A stretch of 16,379 nucleotides of DNA from PALSA-1004 sp947474275 (GTDB lineage Bacteria; Pseudomonadota; Gammaproteobacteria; Burkholderiales; SG8-41), in contig CANJHY010000108.1 of NCBI GenBank assembly GCA_947474275.1, positions 1 to 16,379 of the forward strand. Direction: 5' to 3'. The notes under the pieces were generated by a model. That model did not search any database and was not told where the DNA came from. It saw nothing but the letters and a program-made list of their open reading frames with translations. Shown here one piece after another: positions 6,860 through 15,547 of this stretch (position 1 is the stretch's first letter; each line of letters starts with the position of its first letter). The translations under genes and the position numbers were made by a program.

Positions 6860-8698
6860 TCAAGCGCCCATAAGCTTGAGCAAATCAGCGCCATAACGCT
6901 CCAGCTTGCGCGTACCTACGCCGGAAATCCGGCTCAATGCATCTTCAGTAACAGGACGCTCGCGTGCGAGTTCCGCCAGAGTCGCGTCGTGAAACACCAC
7001 ATAGGCGGGAACGCCATGCTCCTTTGCGATACCTGCGCGCCACTCGCGCAGACGCTCCCAGAGTTCGCGTGCTGCGTCGTCCAGCCCTGCCGACACCGCA
7101 CTTTTTGCGCCTTTCCTGGCGGCACGTTCGCTCCGCGCTTCCTGCGCTTTACGCATATGGAGCGTTTGTCCGCCTGTCAATACCGCGCGGCTTGCTTCTG
7201 TCAGTTTCAACGCGCCGTAACCAGCGTGGTCAACTGCCAGCAGGCCCTGCGCAACCAGCTGGCGAAAGACCGTCTGCCATTGTTTCTTGTCGAACTCCTT
7301 GCCGATGCCGAAAGTACTTAACTCCCGATGCCCCCATTGCACCATGCGGTCGGTCTCGTTGCCGAGCAGCACATCGATCAAATGCCCGGCACCGAAACGT
7401 TGGCCGCAGCGAAACGCGCAGGACAACGCTTTTTGCGCGGCCACCGTCCCATCCCAGACCTGCGGCGGCTCGAGACAGGTATCGCAATTGCCGCACGGCG
7501 TGGAAGACTCGCCGAAATACGCCAACAAGCGCACGCGCCGGCAAGTTGTCGCTTCGCACAGACCCAGCAGGGCATCGAGCTTGGCTCCCGCGACGCGTTT
7601 GAATTGGTCATCCGCTTCCGATGAATCGATCATGCGTCTATGATTCACCACGTCGGCAAGACCGTACGTCATCCATGCGTCAGCGGGCGAACCATCGCGG
7701 CCGGCACGCCCGGTTTCCTGATAATAACCTTCTATGCTTTTGGGCAAATCGAGGTGAGCGACAAAGCGTACGTCGGGTTTGTCGATACCCATGCCAAATG
7801 CAATAGTTGCCACCATGATGATGCCGTCCTCGCGCAGGAAACGCGCCTGATGGCGTGTGCGCGTCGCCGTTTCCATCCCCGCGTGATAGGCCAGTGCGTT
7901 ATATCCCTCATCGACCAGCCACGCCGCTGTTTCCTCGACTTTTTTCCGCGACAGGCAATAGATAATGCCGGCATCATTGGCGTGCTCAGCCTTGAGAAAA
8001 GCGAGGAGTTGTGCTCTCGCCGTGGCTTTTTCGACTATGCGGTAGCGGATATTCGGCCGGTCAAAGCTCGACACGAACACCCGCGCGTCATCAAGACCGA
8101 GGCGGGTAATGATCTCCGCGCGCGTCTGTTGATCGGCGGTCGCCGTAAGCGCTATACGCGGCACATCGGGAAACCGCTCGTGCAACATGGAAAGCTGGAT
8201 ATATTCCGGGCGAAAATCGTGACCCCACTGCGCGACGCAGTGGGCTTCATCGATGGCAAACAACGCGAGCCGGCTGGCGCTGCGCAATTTTTCGAGCAAC
8301 TGCATGAAGCGCCCGGTCATCAGCCGTTCGGGGGCGACATAAAGCAAATCGTATTCCCCCGCGATCAGCGCGCGTTCTACCGCCAATGCCTCTTTACTGG
8401 CTAGTGTCGAATTCAAAAATGCAGCTCGCACGCCGGCCTCCAGCAACGCCGCCACCTGGTCCTGCATCAATGCGATCAACGGTGAAACTACAATGCCGGT
8501 ACCGGTGCGGAGCAAAGCCGGAATCTGATAACACAATGATTTACCGCCACCCGTCGGCATCAATACGAGGCAGTCGCCGCCTCCCGCAACATGCCCGATG
8601 ATCTCGGCCTGCAATCCGCGAAACGCGGGGTAACCGAAAACGTCTTTGAGTATGGTCCGCGCGTGGGGTGGCGCGGTGCCGGCGGCGGTCTTACTCAA
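6860..8698 (-). CDS. recQ: ATP-dependent DNA helicase RecQ
   Basis: RecQ is a 3'-to-5' superfamily 2 helicase that works in RecF-type recombination and fork repair. From the proposed TTG start it has 612 residues, about the length of E. coli RecQ. It shows VFGYPAFRGLQAEII, Walker A TGGGKS at 49-54, the DEAH box at 150-153, the aromatic-rich loop QWGHDFRPEY, GMGIDKPDVRFV and QETGRAGRDG. The RQC zinc cluster follows (CEATTC...CGNCDTC), then a winged helix, and an HRDC domain at the end (VPAYVVFHDATLAELA...ISGVGTRKLERYG). The start is uncertain. The frame is open 50 codons further upstream but would lie inside glmS, and no ATG or GTG sits near the expected N-terminus. TTG at 8698-8696 overlaps the glmS stop by eight bases (TTGAGTAA) and gives MSKTAAG. 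It is the last gene of the glpD-glmU-glmS-recQ unit. Confidence 0.93.
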   Translation of the reverse strand: MSKTAAGTAPPHARTILKDVFGYPAFRGLQAEIIGHVAGGGDCLVLMPTGGGKSLCYQIPALLRTGTGIVVSPLIALMQDQVAALLEAGVRAAFLNSTLASKEALAVERALIAGEYDLLYVAPERLMTGRFMQLLEKLRSASRLALFAIDEAHCVAQWGHDFRPEYIQLSMLHERFPDVPRIALTATADQQTRAEIITRLGLDDARVFVSSFDRPNIRYRIVEKATARAQLLAFLKAEHANDAGIIYCLSRKKVEETAAWLVDEGYNALAYHAGMETATRTRHQARFLREDGIIMVATIAFGMGIDKPDVRFVAHLDLPKSIEGYYQETGRAGRDGSPADAWMTYGLADVVNHRRMIDSSEADDQFKRVAGAKLDALLGLCEATTCRRVRLLAYFGESSTPCGNCDTCLEPPQVWDGTVAAQKALSCAFRCGQRFGAGHLIDVLLGNETDRMVQWGHRELSTFGIGKEFDKKQWQTVFRQLVAQGLLAVDHAGYGALKLTEASRAVLTGGQTLHMRKAQEARSERAARKGAKSAVSAGLDDAARELWERLREWRAGIAKEHGVPAYVVFHDATLAELARERPVTEDALSRISGVGTRKLERYGADLLKLMGA

Positions 8699-10505
8699 CC
8701 GTGACAGATTTGGCGAGATTACGCGGCTTGTCGACGTCGTTGCCGCGCGCGAGTGCGGTGTGATACGCGAGCAGTTGCAGGGGTACGACGTGCAGAATCG
8801 GCGATAGCGCACCGTAATGTTCAGGCAGCCGTATGACTTTGATACCATCGCTTGAAGAAATATGCGTATCGGCGTCGGCGAACACGTACATCTGGCCGCC
8901 GCGCGCGCGCACTTCCTGGATGTTCGATTTCAACTTTTCGAGCAAAACATCGTTGGGCGCAACCGTGACCACCGGCATCTGATCGGTAACCAGCGCGAGC
9001 GGGCCGTGCTTCAATTCACCCGCCGCATAGGCTTCTGCGTGGATATACGAGATTTCTTTCAACTTAAGCGCACCTTCGAGCGCGATCGGAAAATGCCGGC
9101 CGCGTCCCAGGAACAGCGCGTGCTCCTTGTGCGCGAACTCGCCAGCCCACGCAATGATCTGCGGTTCCAGCGCAAGCACGGCCTGCAGCGCAGCAGGCAA
9201 ATGGCGTAGATTGCGCAGTGCTGCGGCCTCCGCGTCTAAGGGCAGCTTCCCGCGCAATTTCGCCAGCGACAGAGTCAGCAGGAATAGTGCCGTTAACTGC
9301 GTTGTAAACGCTTTGGTGGATGCAACCCCGATCTCGACGCCGGCACGGGTCAGGTAGTTAAGCTTGGTCAGTCGAACGATTGCGCTGGACGCAACGTTGC
9401 AAATCGCCAGCGTTTCGTTCATGCCGAGCGCCTGCGCGTGCTTCAGTGCGGCGAGCGTGTCCGCTGTTTCGCCGGACTGCGAAATCACGATCACCAGCGT
9501 TTTCGGGTCCGGCACGCTTTCCCGATAGCGGTATTCGCTGGCGATTTCGACCTGGGTCGGCAGCTTGGCGATGGCTTCCAGCCAGTATTTTGCCGTCAGG
9601 CCGGCGTAGTAGCTGGTGCCGCAAGCCAGGATCAGCAATGAGTCGATGCGGCTAAAGACCTCTTCCGCGCCATCGCCGAACAACGCGGGCGTTGCCGCAA
9701 TCACTCCTTCGAGGGTATCGGCGATTGCTCGCGGCTGCTCGAAGATTTCCTTTTGCATGAAATGGCGATACGGCCCAAGCTCGGGTACGCCGGCCTGCGC
9801 TTCTACAATACGGACCTCGCGCTCCACTGGCGCATCATTGCGGTCGTAAATCCGCACTGCCATCTGCTGCACGTCGACGACGTCGCCTTCCTCGAGATAG
9901 ACAATGCGGTCGGTAGTGCCAGACAGCGCCATGGCGTCAGACGCGACAAAGTTCTCACCGCTGCCCAGCCCAACCACCAGCGGACTGCCGAAGCGTGCCG
10001 CGACTACGCGCTGCGACTCGTCCTGGCAAAACACGGCAATCGCGTACGCGCCATGCAACCGCTTGACCGCCTGCTGCACCGCTTTTAAAAGGTCGCCCGC
10101 ATACAGATGATTCACGAGATGCGCGATGACTTCGGTATCGGTTTGACTTTCAAACTCGAATCCGGCCGCCTGCAGCTCGCGCCGGAGCTCTTCGTAGTTC
10201 TCGATGATGCCGTTGTGCACCAGCGCAATGCGCCCGCGCGAGAAATGTGGATGCGCGTTCGCCGTGACCGGCGCACCGTGTGTGGCCCAGCGCGTATGTG
10301 AAATTCCAGTGGTGCCGGACAATCCGGTTTCCTGAATTTGCGCTAGGAGGTCTTCGACACGACGCACCGAGCGGGCGCGTTTGAGTCCATCGTTATATAC
10401 CGCGACACCGCATGAATCGTAGCCGCGGTATTCGAGCCGCTTGAGGCCTTCGAGTAGTAGCGGCACGACATTGCGCGCGGCGACCGCGCCCACGATTCCA
10501 CACAT
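8691..10505 (-). CDS. glmS: Glutamine-fructose-6-phosphate aminotransferase (isomerising)
   Basis: GlmS makes glucosamine-6-phosphate from fructose-6-phosphate and glutamine, the committed step toward UDP-GlcNAc for peptidoglycan and lipopolysaccharide. The 604 residues are full length. The N-terminal class II glutaminase domain begins MCGIVGAV with nucleophile Cys2 and contains RLEYRGYDSCGVAV and HTRWATHGAP. Two SIS sugar-phosphate domains follow (LACGTSYYAG, SQSGETADTL, ASTKAFTTQ, LGRGRHFPIALEGALKLKE). The C-terminal DKPRNLAKSVTVE closes both active sites. The ATG is preceded on its strand by AAAGGA at 10520-10515, nine bases away. It starts 28 bases after the glmU stop. The 28-base leader has no room for a glmS ribozyme, which is typical of Firmicutes rather than of this group. 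Confidence 0.97.
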   Translation of the reverse strand: MCGIVGAVAARNVVPLLLEGLKRLEYRGYDSCGVAVYNDGLKRARSVRRVEDLLAQIQETGLSGTTGISHTRWATHGAPVTANAHPHFSRGRIALVHNGIIENYEELRRELQAAGFEFESQTDTEVIAHLVNHLYAGDLLKAVQQAVKRLHGAYAIAVFCQDESQRVVAARFGSPLVVGLGSGENFVASDAMALSGTTDRIVYLEEGDVVDVQQMAVRIYDRNDAPVEREVRIVEAQAGVPELGPYRHFMQKEIFEQPRAIADTLEGVIAATPALFGDGAEEVFSRIDSLLILACGTSYYAGLTAKYWLEAIAKLPTQVEIASEYRYRESVPDPKTLVIVISQSGETADTLAALKHAQALGMNETLAICNVASSAIVRLTKLNYLTRAGVEIGVASTKAFTTQLTALFLLTLSLAKLRGKLPLDAEAAALRNLRHLPAALQAVLALEPQIIAWAGEFAHKEHALFLGRGRHFPIALEGALKLKEISYIHAEAYAAGELKHGPLALVTDQMPVVTVAPNDVLLEKLKSNIQEVRARGGQMYVFADADTHISSSDGIKVIRLPEHYGALSPILHVVPLQLLAYHTALARGNDVDKPRNLAKSVTVE

Positions 10506-10533
10506 CGCCTATTATCCTTTGCGGCTCATGGGT

Positions 10534-11901
10534 TCACCGCTTGCCGATTTTCAACGGGCGCTTCCAGCCACGCTTCACGACCTGCTTCATTTCCGTATAA
10601 GTAAGTTCACCCGCCGGAACGTCCTTGGTGATGGTCGCGCCGGCGCCGATGGTGGCGCCCGCGTGCACGGTGACCGGCGCTACCAGTTGAACGTCGGACC
10701 CGATCAGCACGTCGTCTTCAATCACCGTCCGGTGCTTGTTCACACCGTCGTAGTTGCAGGTAATGGTGCCAGCCCCGACGTTGACGTTGCGGCCTATGCT
10801 GGTGTCGCCGACATAGGCGAGATGATTGGCCTTGGATCCGGCGCCGACGCTCGATGCTTTGACCTCGACGAAGTTGCCGATATGAACGTCCGCGGCAAGC
10901 CTGGTTCCGGGACGTATGCGTGCATAAGGTCCGACGCGGCAGTTCTTGCCGATTTTCGCTTCGTCTATCATCGAAAATGGCTCGATACGCGTCGCCGCGC
11001 CTATCTTCGCGTTGCGGATGACGCAATTGGCGCCAATGACCGCGTTGTCGCCGATTTCGACCGCACCCTCGAACACGCAATTGACGTCGATGCGCACATC
11101 GCGCCCGCAAATGAGGCTGCCGCGCACATCGATGCGCATGGGATCAGCGAGCGCAACACCCGCTTCCAGCAGGCGTACCGCAGTTTGCGCCTGGTGAATG
11201 CGCTCAACCTGTGCGAGCTGCTGCATGCTGTTGACGCCGAGGATTTCCCAGTTGTCGCGTGGCGCGCTCGATTCGATTTTGACGCGGTCCTTCAGTGCGA
11301 GCGCCACCACGTCTGTAAGATAGTATTCGCGCTGGGCGTTGCGGTTGGACAGCTGCCGCAGCCAGCCAGCGAGGCGTTTGCCCGGCAGCAACATGATGCC
11401 GGTGTTGATTTCTCGAATGCCGCGCTGTTTTTCGCCGGCGTCTTTTTCCTCGACGATAGCGGTGATTGCGCGTTTGGCGTTGCGCACGATACGTCCATAG
11501 CCACGCGGATCGTCGAGTTCGGCGGTCAGGATGCGCAAACGTTCGCCACTACCGGCACATAATGCGTTTAGCGTTGTCGCGGCGATCAACGGCACATCGC
11601 CGTACAGCACCAGCGTGTCTTTGCGTGCGTCCAGATGCGGCAACGCCTGCTTGAGCGCGTGGCCGGTACCCAATTGCGGCTGCTGCTTGACGAATATCAG
11701 TCCGGCGGCCCCCATTGCCTGCGGCACCTGTTCGCCGCCATGGCCATAGACGACGCAAATGCGTGCCGGCTTCAACTCGCGTGCGGCGGCAATCACGTGC
11801 GCGAGCAGCGCTGCGCCCGCGAGCGAATGCAGGACCTTGGGTAACGCGGACTGCATACGCTTGCCCTGGCCTGCGGCGAGTATTACGACATTGACAGCCA
11901 T
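10534..11901 (-). CDS. glmU: Bifunctional GlcN-1-P acetyltransferase / GlcNAc-1-P uridyltransferase
   Basis: GlmU catalyses the last two steps to UDP-GlcNAc: acetyl-CoA-dependent acetylation of glucosamine-1-phosphate, then uridylyl transfer from UTP. The 455 residues match the E. coli length. The N-terminal nucleotidyltransferase domain has LAAGQGKRM at 8-16, LPKVLH, and YGDVPL with the metal-binding Asp102. The C-terminal left-handed beta-helix, from about residue 250, has hexapeptide repeats (IGDNAVIGANCVI, IGKNCRVGPY, IGRNVNVGAGT). The acetyltransferase histidine is in NHLAYVGD (H360). It lies 22 bases downstream of glpD and 28 upstream of glmS, so all are probably on one transcript. No strong Shine-Dalgarno precedes the ATG, which suggests coupling to glpD translation. 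Confidence 0.97.
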   Translation of the reverse strand: MAVNVVILAAGQGKRMQSALPKVLHSLAGAALLAHVIAAARELKPARICVVYGHGGEQVPQAMGAAGLIFVKQQPQLGTGHALKQALPHLDARKDTLVLYGDVPLIAATTLNALCAGSGERLRILTAELDDPRGYGRIVRNAKRAITAIVEEKDAGEKQRGIREINTGIMLLPGKRLAGWLRQLSNRNAQREYYLTDVVALALKDRVKIESSAPRDNWEILGVNSMQQLAQVERIHQAQTAVRLLEAGVALADPMRIDVRGSLICGRDVRIDVNCVFEGAVEIGDNAVIGANCVIRNAKIGAATRIEPFSMIDEAKIGKNCRVGPYARIRPGTRLAADVHIGNFVEVKASSVGAGSKANHLAYVGDTSIGRNVNVGAGTITCNYDGVNKHRTVIEDDVLIGSDVQLVAPVTVHAGATIGAGATITKDVPAGELTYTEMKQVVKRGWKRPLKIGKR

Positions 11902-11923
11902 GGGCGAATTATCTCACGGGGAT

Positions 11924-13435
11924 TCAGCAAGCTGTGGCACGCGCCGCGACGTAAAGTGCCACCGCTTCTTGTTGCGCAGCGGTCAGATGCAGGCCGCATT
12001 TGGTGCGGCGATACAGAATGTCTTCGCCCGTGCAAGCCCATTCGTGCCGGAGCATGTAGTCGACTTCGCGCGCATAGAGGTCGGCGCCGAAATAGCTGCC
12101 GAGGTCGGATAGCGATTGCGCCCCTTCCAGCACCTGGCGCGCAATGCTGCCATGACGACGGGCAAGCGCTCGTCGCACGGCGTCGCTCAGCCACGGCCAA
12201 GCATGCCGCATTTCGCCCTCTGTAAATTGCTCCAATCCCGCCGGCAGAGCGCCCCCAGGCAACGCGGTGCCCGCAGTCCAGGCTGGACGCATTGCGGGAA
12301 ACCACGGTTGCAGTTTGTCGAGCGCATGCTCGGCGAGTTTGCGATAAGTCGTGATCTTGCCGCCGAAAACCGACAGCACGGGCGCCGCTCCCATATCGGA
12401 GTCGAGCCGTAAGGTGTAATCGCGTGTGACCGCCGACGGGTCGGCAGTGCCGTCGTCGTAGAGCGGCCGGATGCCGGCATAGCTCCACACCACGTCGGCC
12501 GGCGCAATTGGTTGCGCCAGATAGCGGTTTACCGCGCGGCATAGATAAGCGATTTCTTCCGGGCTCGCGACCGGCTGCGCGGGGTCTCCGCCCAGCGCGA
12601 TGTCGGTGGTGCCGATCAGTGTGTAGTTCTCTTCGTAAGGAATCATGAAGACCACGCGCCTGTCGTCGTTCTGCAGGATAAAGGCGTGCGCGCCCGGGTA
12701 TAACCGGGGCACTACGATGTGGCTGCCCTTGACCAGCTTGACGTTGTCGCGGCTGGGCTGGTGCAGCCTGTCGTTCAATACCTTCTTGACCCACGGTCCC
12801 GCGGCATTGACGACGGCGCGTGCCATGACCGTCCGCTCGACGCCTTGTGCCGTACGTAACCTCGCCTGCCAGCCGTGGTCAGCCCGCTTGGCGAATACAC
12901 ATTCGGTTCGCGTCAGTATCTCAGCGCCGAGTTCACGCGCACCCATGGCGTTGGCGACGACCAGCCGCGTATCGTCGACGCGGCAGTCCGAGTAAATAAA
13001 GCCCTTGCTTAAAGTTGGTTTGAGACCGGCACCGTACTCGGTGCCCTTGAGATCGATGCCGTGCGAGCCCGGCAAGCGGGTGCGGCGTCCCAGGTGGTCG
13101 TACAAATAGAGTCCTGCGCGTATCATCCAGCGCGGCCGCAGTTCCGGCACGTGCGGCATCACGAAACGCAGCGCTGCCACCAGGTGAGGCGCGATGTTAA
13201 GCAGCACCTCGCGCTCGCCCAGGGCCTCGGCCACTAGACGGAATTCATACTGTTCGAGATAGCGCAGGCCGCCGTGTATCAGTTTGCTGCTCGATGACGA
13301 TGTCGCATTCGCGAGATCGTCTTTTTCGGCGAGGATCACGGATAACCCGCGGCCTGCCGCATCGCGCGCGATGCCGGCGCCGTTGATGCCGCCGCCGATG
13401 ACCAGGAGATCGTATTGCGGAGATTCGCCTGTCAT
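11924..13435 (-). CDS. glpD: Aerobic glycerol-3-phosphate dehydrogenase (FAD)
   Basis: GlpD oxidises sn-glycerol-3-phosphate to dihydroxyacetone phosphate at the inner membrane and passes electrons to ubiquinone. The 503 residues are full length (E. coli about 501). The FAD-binding motif is VIGGGINGAG at 12-21, followed by the strongly conserved SSSSSKLIHGGLRYLEQYEF, then PYEENYTLIGTTD, YAGIRPLYDDG, FGGKITTYRKLAE, and a C-terminal helical domain (EVDYMLRHEWACTGEDILYRRTKCGL). On its strand AGGT lies seven bases before the ATG. The leader between the atp terminator and the start contains a possible -10 TAGAAT (13477-13472) with only a poor -35, so the promoter is tentative. No glpK, glpF or glpR is nearby. 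Its place between atpC and glmU is unusual, since these are commonly adjacent. Confidence 0.96.
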   Translation of the reverse strand: MTGESPQYDLLVIGGGINGAGIARDAAGRGLSVILAEKDDLANATSSSSSKLIHGGLRYLEQYEFRLVAEALGEREVLLNIAPHLVAALRFVMPHVPELRPRWMIRAGLYLYDHLGRRTRLPGSHGIDLKGTEYGAGLKPTLSKGFIYSDCRVDDTRLVVANAMGARELGAEILTRTECVFAKRADHGWQARLRTAQGVERTVMARAVVNAAGPWVKKVLNDRLHQPSRDNVKLVKGSHIVVPRLYPGAHAFILQNDDRRVVFMIPYEENYTLIGTTDIALGGDPAQPVASPEEIAYLCRAVNRYLAQPIAPADVVWSYAGIRPLYDDGTADPSAVTRDYTLRLDSDMGAAPVLSVFGGKITTYRKLAEHALDKLQPWFPAMRPAWTAGTALPGGALPAGLEQFTEGEMRHAWPWLSDAVRRALARRHGSIARQVLEGAQSLSDLGSYFGADLYAREVDYMLRHEWACTGEDILYRRTKCGLHLTAAQQEAVALYVAARATAC

Positions 13436-13492
13436 ATAGTGACCTGGAGATTTGAGTTGCCGCGCCTGCCGATTCTAATCCATCGTCCGCTG

Positions 13493-13524
13493 GAAAATAA
13501 AAAAGGCAGTCATTGACTGCCTTT
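13493..13524 (-). terminator. Rho-independent terminator after atpC
   Basis: AAAGGCAGTC at 13502-13511 and GACTGCCTTT at 13515-13524 form a perfect 10-base-pair stem with a three-base loop. Read on the minus strand, a T-rich tract (TTTTTTATTTT) follows at once. It begins 22 bases past the atpC stop and 60-odd bases before the glpD start, so it ends the ATP synthase transcript and separates it from glpD-glmU-glmS-recQ. Confidence 0.92.
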
Positions 13525-13546
13525 CTGATTTGCCGCCGAATTGGCG

Positions 13547-13966
13547 CTATTTTTTCGGCCGCAACCGGCGAATTGCAGCAATCTGGGCGGCCATGACCGC
13601 GAACTCCGATTGTGCTTTGGCAAAATCCAGATCGCTTTTCGCATTCGCCATGGCTTCCTTGGCGCGCTGTTGTGCTTCCGTGGCTTTGGCCTCATCCAGA
13701 TCACGACCGCGGATCGCTGTATCGGCGAGCACGGTCACGCCTTTGGGCTGTACTTCAAGAATGCCGCCGGCAACGAATACCAGTTCCTCTTCGCCGTCCG
13801 GGCGCTTGATGCGCACCGCGCCCGGCTTGATGCGCGTCAGCAGCGGAGCATGCCGCGGATAGATTCCCAGTTCGCCGGATTCTCCAGGCAACACCACGAA
13901 CTCCGCCTCGCCCGAAAAGATCAGGGCTTCCGCGCTTACGACATCGACTTGCAGGGTATTTGCCAT
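13547..13966 (-). CDS. atpC: F1 ATP synthase epsilon subunit
   Basis: The epsilon subunit sits at the foot of the central stalk, couples gamma rotation to the c-ring, and can inhibit ATP hydrolysis. The 139 residues have the N-terminal beta-sandwich (about 1-85: LQVDVVSAEALIFSGEAEFVVLPGESGELGIYPRHAPLLT, then VFVAGGILEVQPKGVTVLAD) and the C-terminal helical hairpin rich in Ala, Lys and Glu (about 90-139), ending in the basic LRPKK. It starts 13 bases after the atpD stop with only a weak AGG upstream, as expected for coupled translation. It is the last gene before the terminator. Confidence 0.96.
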   Translation of the reverse strand: MANTLQVDVVSAEALIFSGEAEFVVLPGESGELGIYPRHAPLLTRIKPGAVRIKRPDGEEELVFVAGGILEVQPKGVTVLADTAIRGRDLDEAKATEAQQRAKEAMANAKSDLDFAKAQSEFAVMAAQIAAIRRLRPKK

Positions 13967-13979
13967 ATGTGAGTGCCTA

Positions 13980-15410
13980 CTACAGCGTCTTCGCTTTCTC
14001 CACGGCCTCTTCGATGGTGCCGACCATATAGAACGCCTGCTCGGGCAGCGTATCGTAATCGCCGTTTACGATGCCCTTGAAGCCCTTGATGGTGTCCTTG
14101 AGCGACACGTACTTGCCGGGGCTGCCCGTAAAGACTTCGGCCACGTGGAAGGGCTGCGAAAGGAAACGTTGAATCTTGCGGGCGCGAGACACCGCCAGCT
14201 TGTCTTCGGGCGACAGTTCATCCATACCGAGAATGGCGATGATGTCGCGCAATTCCTTGTAGCGCTGCAGCGTCTGCTGCACGGCACGGGCGACGTTGTA
14301 GTGCTCTTCGCCGACCACCAACGGATCGAGCTGGCGCGAGGTCGAGTCCAGCGGATCCACGGCAGGGTAAATACCCAGGGCCGCGATGTCGCGCGACAGC
14401 ACAACGGTCGAGTCAAGATGCAGGAAGGTCGTCGCAGGGCTGGGATCGGTCAAGTCGTCCGCAGGCACGTACACGGCTTGGATCGACGTGATAGAACCGA
14501 CCTTGGTCGAAGTAATACGCTCTTGCAAGCGGCCCATTTCTTCAGCCAGCGTCGGCTGATAGCCCACGGCTGAGGGCATGCGGCCCAGCAGCGCCGACAC
14601 TTCGGTTCCGGCCAGCGTAAAACGATAGATGTTATCGACGAAGAACAGGATGTCGCGGCCTTCGTCGCGGAATTTCTCGGCCATGGTCAGACCAGTCAGC
14701 GCTACCCGCAGGCGGTTGCCCGGTGGTTCGTTCATCTGGCCGAACACCATGGAGACTTTTGATTCGCCGATGTTGTCAAGCTTGATGACGCCGGCTTCCG
14801 CCATCTCATGGTAGAAGTCGTTGCCTTCGCGAGTACGCTCGCCCACGCCCGCAAACACCGACAGGCCACTGTGTTGGGTGGCTATGTTGTTGATGAGTTC
14901 CAGCATGTTCACGGTCTTGCCGACACCGGCGCCGCCGAACAGGCCCACTTTGCCGCCTTTGGCAAACGGCGACACCAGGTCGATAACTTTAATACCGGTT
15001 TCGAGCAGTTCAACCGATGGCGAGAGCTCGTCGAACTTGGGTGCCGTCTGGTGGATCTCGCGGCGCTCATCCGTGGGTATCGGGCCCGCATCGTCGATCG
15101 GGCGGCCGAGCACGTCCATGATGCGGCCGAGCGTTGCTTTGCCAACAGGCACGCTGATGCCCTTGCCGGTGCCTTTGACCGACATGCCGCGGCGCAAACC
15201 ATCCGACGAGCCCATCGCGATGGTGCGTACGATGCCGTCGCCGAGCTGCTGCTGCACTTCGAACGTCAGCCCTTTTTCGGCGAATTTCGACGTGTCATCG
15301 GTCAGCGTCAAAGCGTCATATACCCTCGGCATTGCTTCGCGCGGGAACTGGATATCGACCACAGCGCCTATGCACTGGACGATTTTTCCTTCATTCAACA
15401 CTGCGCTCAT
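13980..15410 (-). CDS. atpD: F1 ATP synthase beta subunit
   Basis: The catalytic subunit of the F1 head, binding ADP and phosphate. The protein has 476 residues from the ATG at 15410: an N-terminal beta-barrel, then Walker A GGAGVGKT at 159-166, GVGERTREGNDFY with the catalytic Glu191, Walker B ILFFVDN, IYRFTLAGTEVSALLGR, GYQPTLAEEMG, and the coupling loop DELSPED at 397-403. All hallmark residues are present. An in-frame TTG five codons upstream is possible, but AAGGA at 15421-15417, six bases before the ATG, picks 15410, giving MSAVLNEGKI. It is separated from atpG by an unusually long 137-base spacer. Confidence 0.97.
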   Translation of the reverse strand: MSAVLNEGKIVQCIGAVVDIQFPREAMPRVYDALTLTDDTSKFAEKGLTFEVQQQLGDGIVRTIAMGSSDGLRRGMSVKGTGKGISVPVGKATLGRIMDVLGRPIDDAGPIPTDERREIHQTAPKFDELSPSVELLETGIKVIDLVSPFAKGGKVGLFGGAGVGKTVNMLELINNIATQHSGLSVFAGVGERTREGNDFYHEMAEAGVIKLDNIGESKVSMVFGQMNEPPGNRLRVALTGLTMAEKFRDEGRDILFFVDNIYRFTLAGTEVSALLGRMPSAVGYQPTLAEEMGRLQERITSTKVGSITSIQAVYVPADDLTDPSPATTFLHLDSTVVLSRDIAALGIYPAVDPLDSTSRQLDPLVVGEEHYNVARAVQQTLQRYKELRDIIAILGMDELSPEDKLAVSRARKIQRFLSQPFHVAEVFTGSPGKYVSLKDTIKGFKGIVNGDYDTLPEQAFYMVGTIEEAVEKAKTL

Positions 15411-15416
15411 CGTGTT

Positions 15417-15421
15417 TCCTT
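15417..15421 (-). promoter_or_regulatory. Ribosome binding site of atpD
   Basis: On the minus strand AAGGA stands six bases before the ATG at 15410. The alternative TTG start would place this sequence inside the coding region, so it favours the shorter protein. Confidence 0.75.
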
Positions 15422-15442
15422 TCAACTTGAATCGTTAAATTC

Positions 15443-15491
15443 TTTGGCAGGCGTGCAGATCAGCCGACGGCTGTCGTTGCTTGACAATTTC
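15443..15491 (-). repeat. Decayed copy of the atpG 3' end in the atpG-atpD spacer
   Basis: Read on the minus strand, this segment begins GAAATTGTC (15491-15483) and, 17 bases later, has GGCTGAT (15465-15459). The end of atpG has the same GAAATTGTC (15580-15572), and 18 bases later the same GGCTGAT (15553-15547), which includes its stop codon. The sequence between and after these blocks also aligns partially (for example CAGCCGTC with CAGCAGTT, and GCACGCCTGCCAA with GCCCGCTTGGCAA after a two-base gap). The offset is 88-89 bases, so it looks like an old tandem duplication of the gene's tail. The segment also holds a small palindrome, CAGCCG-A-CGGCTG, at 15461-15473. Confidence 0.5.
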
Positions 15492-15547
15492 GCCTCATCA
15501 TCACATTCGCTGCGCGCATATGAGTCTCGTCCATTGCCAAGCGGGCA

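Noticed and set aside
8699..8848. Extended RecQ N-terminus reaching into glmS
   Set aside because: The extra 50 residues resemble no RecQ N-terminus and would overlap the conserved GlmS C-terminus; 612 residues already match the family.
10441..11562. 373-codon open frame antisense to glmU and the glmS start
   Set aside because: It is a shadow of the codon pattern of glmU and glmS; no ribosome site or family motif.
11883..12794. 303-codon frame on the same strand as glpD
   Set aside because: Out-of-frame reading of glpD, rich in Arg and Pro, while the glpD frame holds all family motifs.
15460..15534. 24-residue reading frame on the minus strand in the atpG-atpD spacer
   Set aside because: No Shine-Dalgarno sequence and no recognisable peptide; its TAVG-stop end is explained by the relic of the atpG tail.
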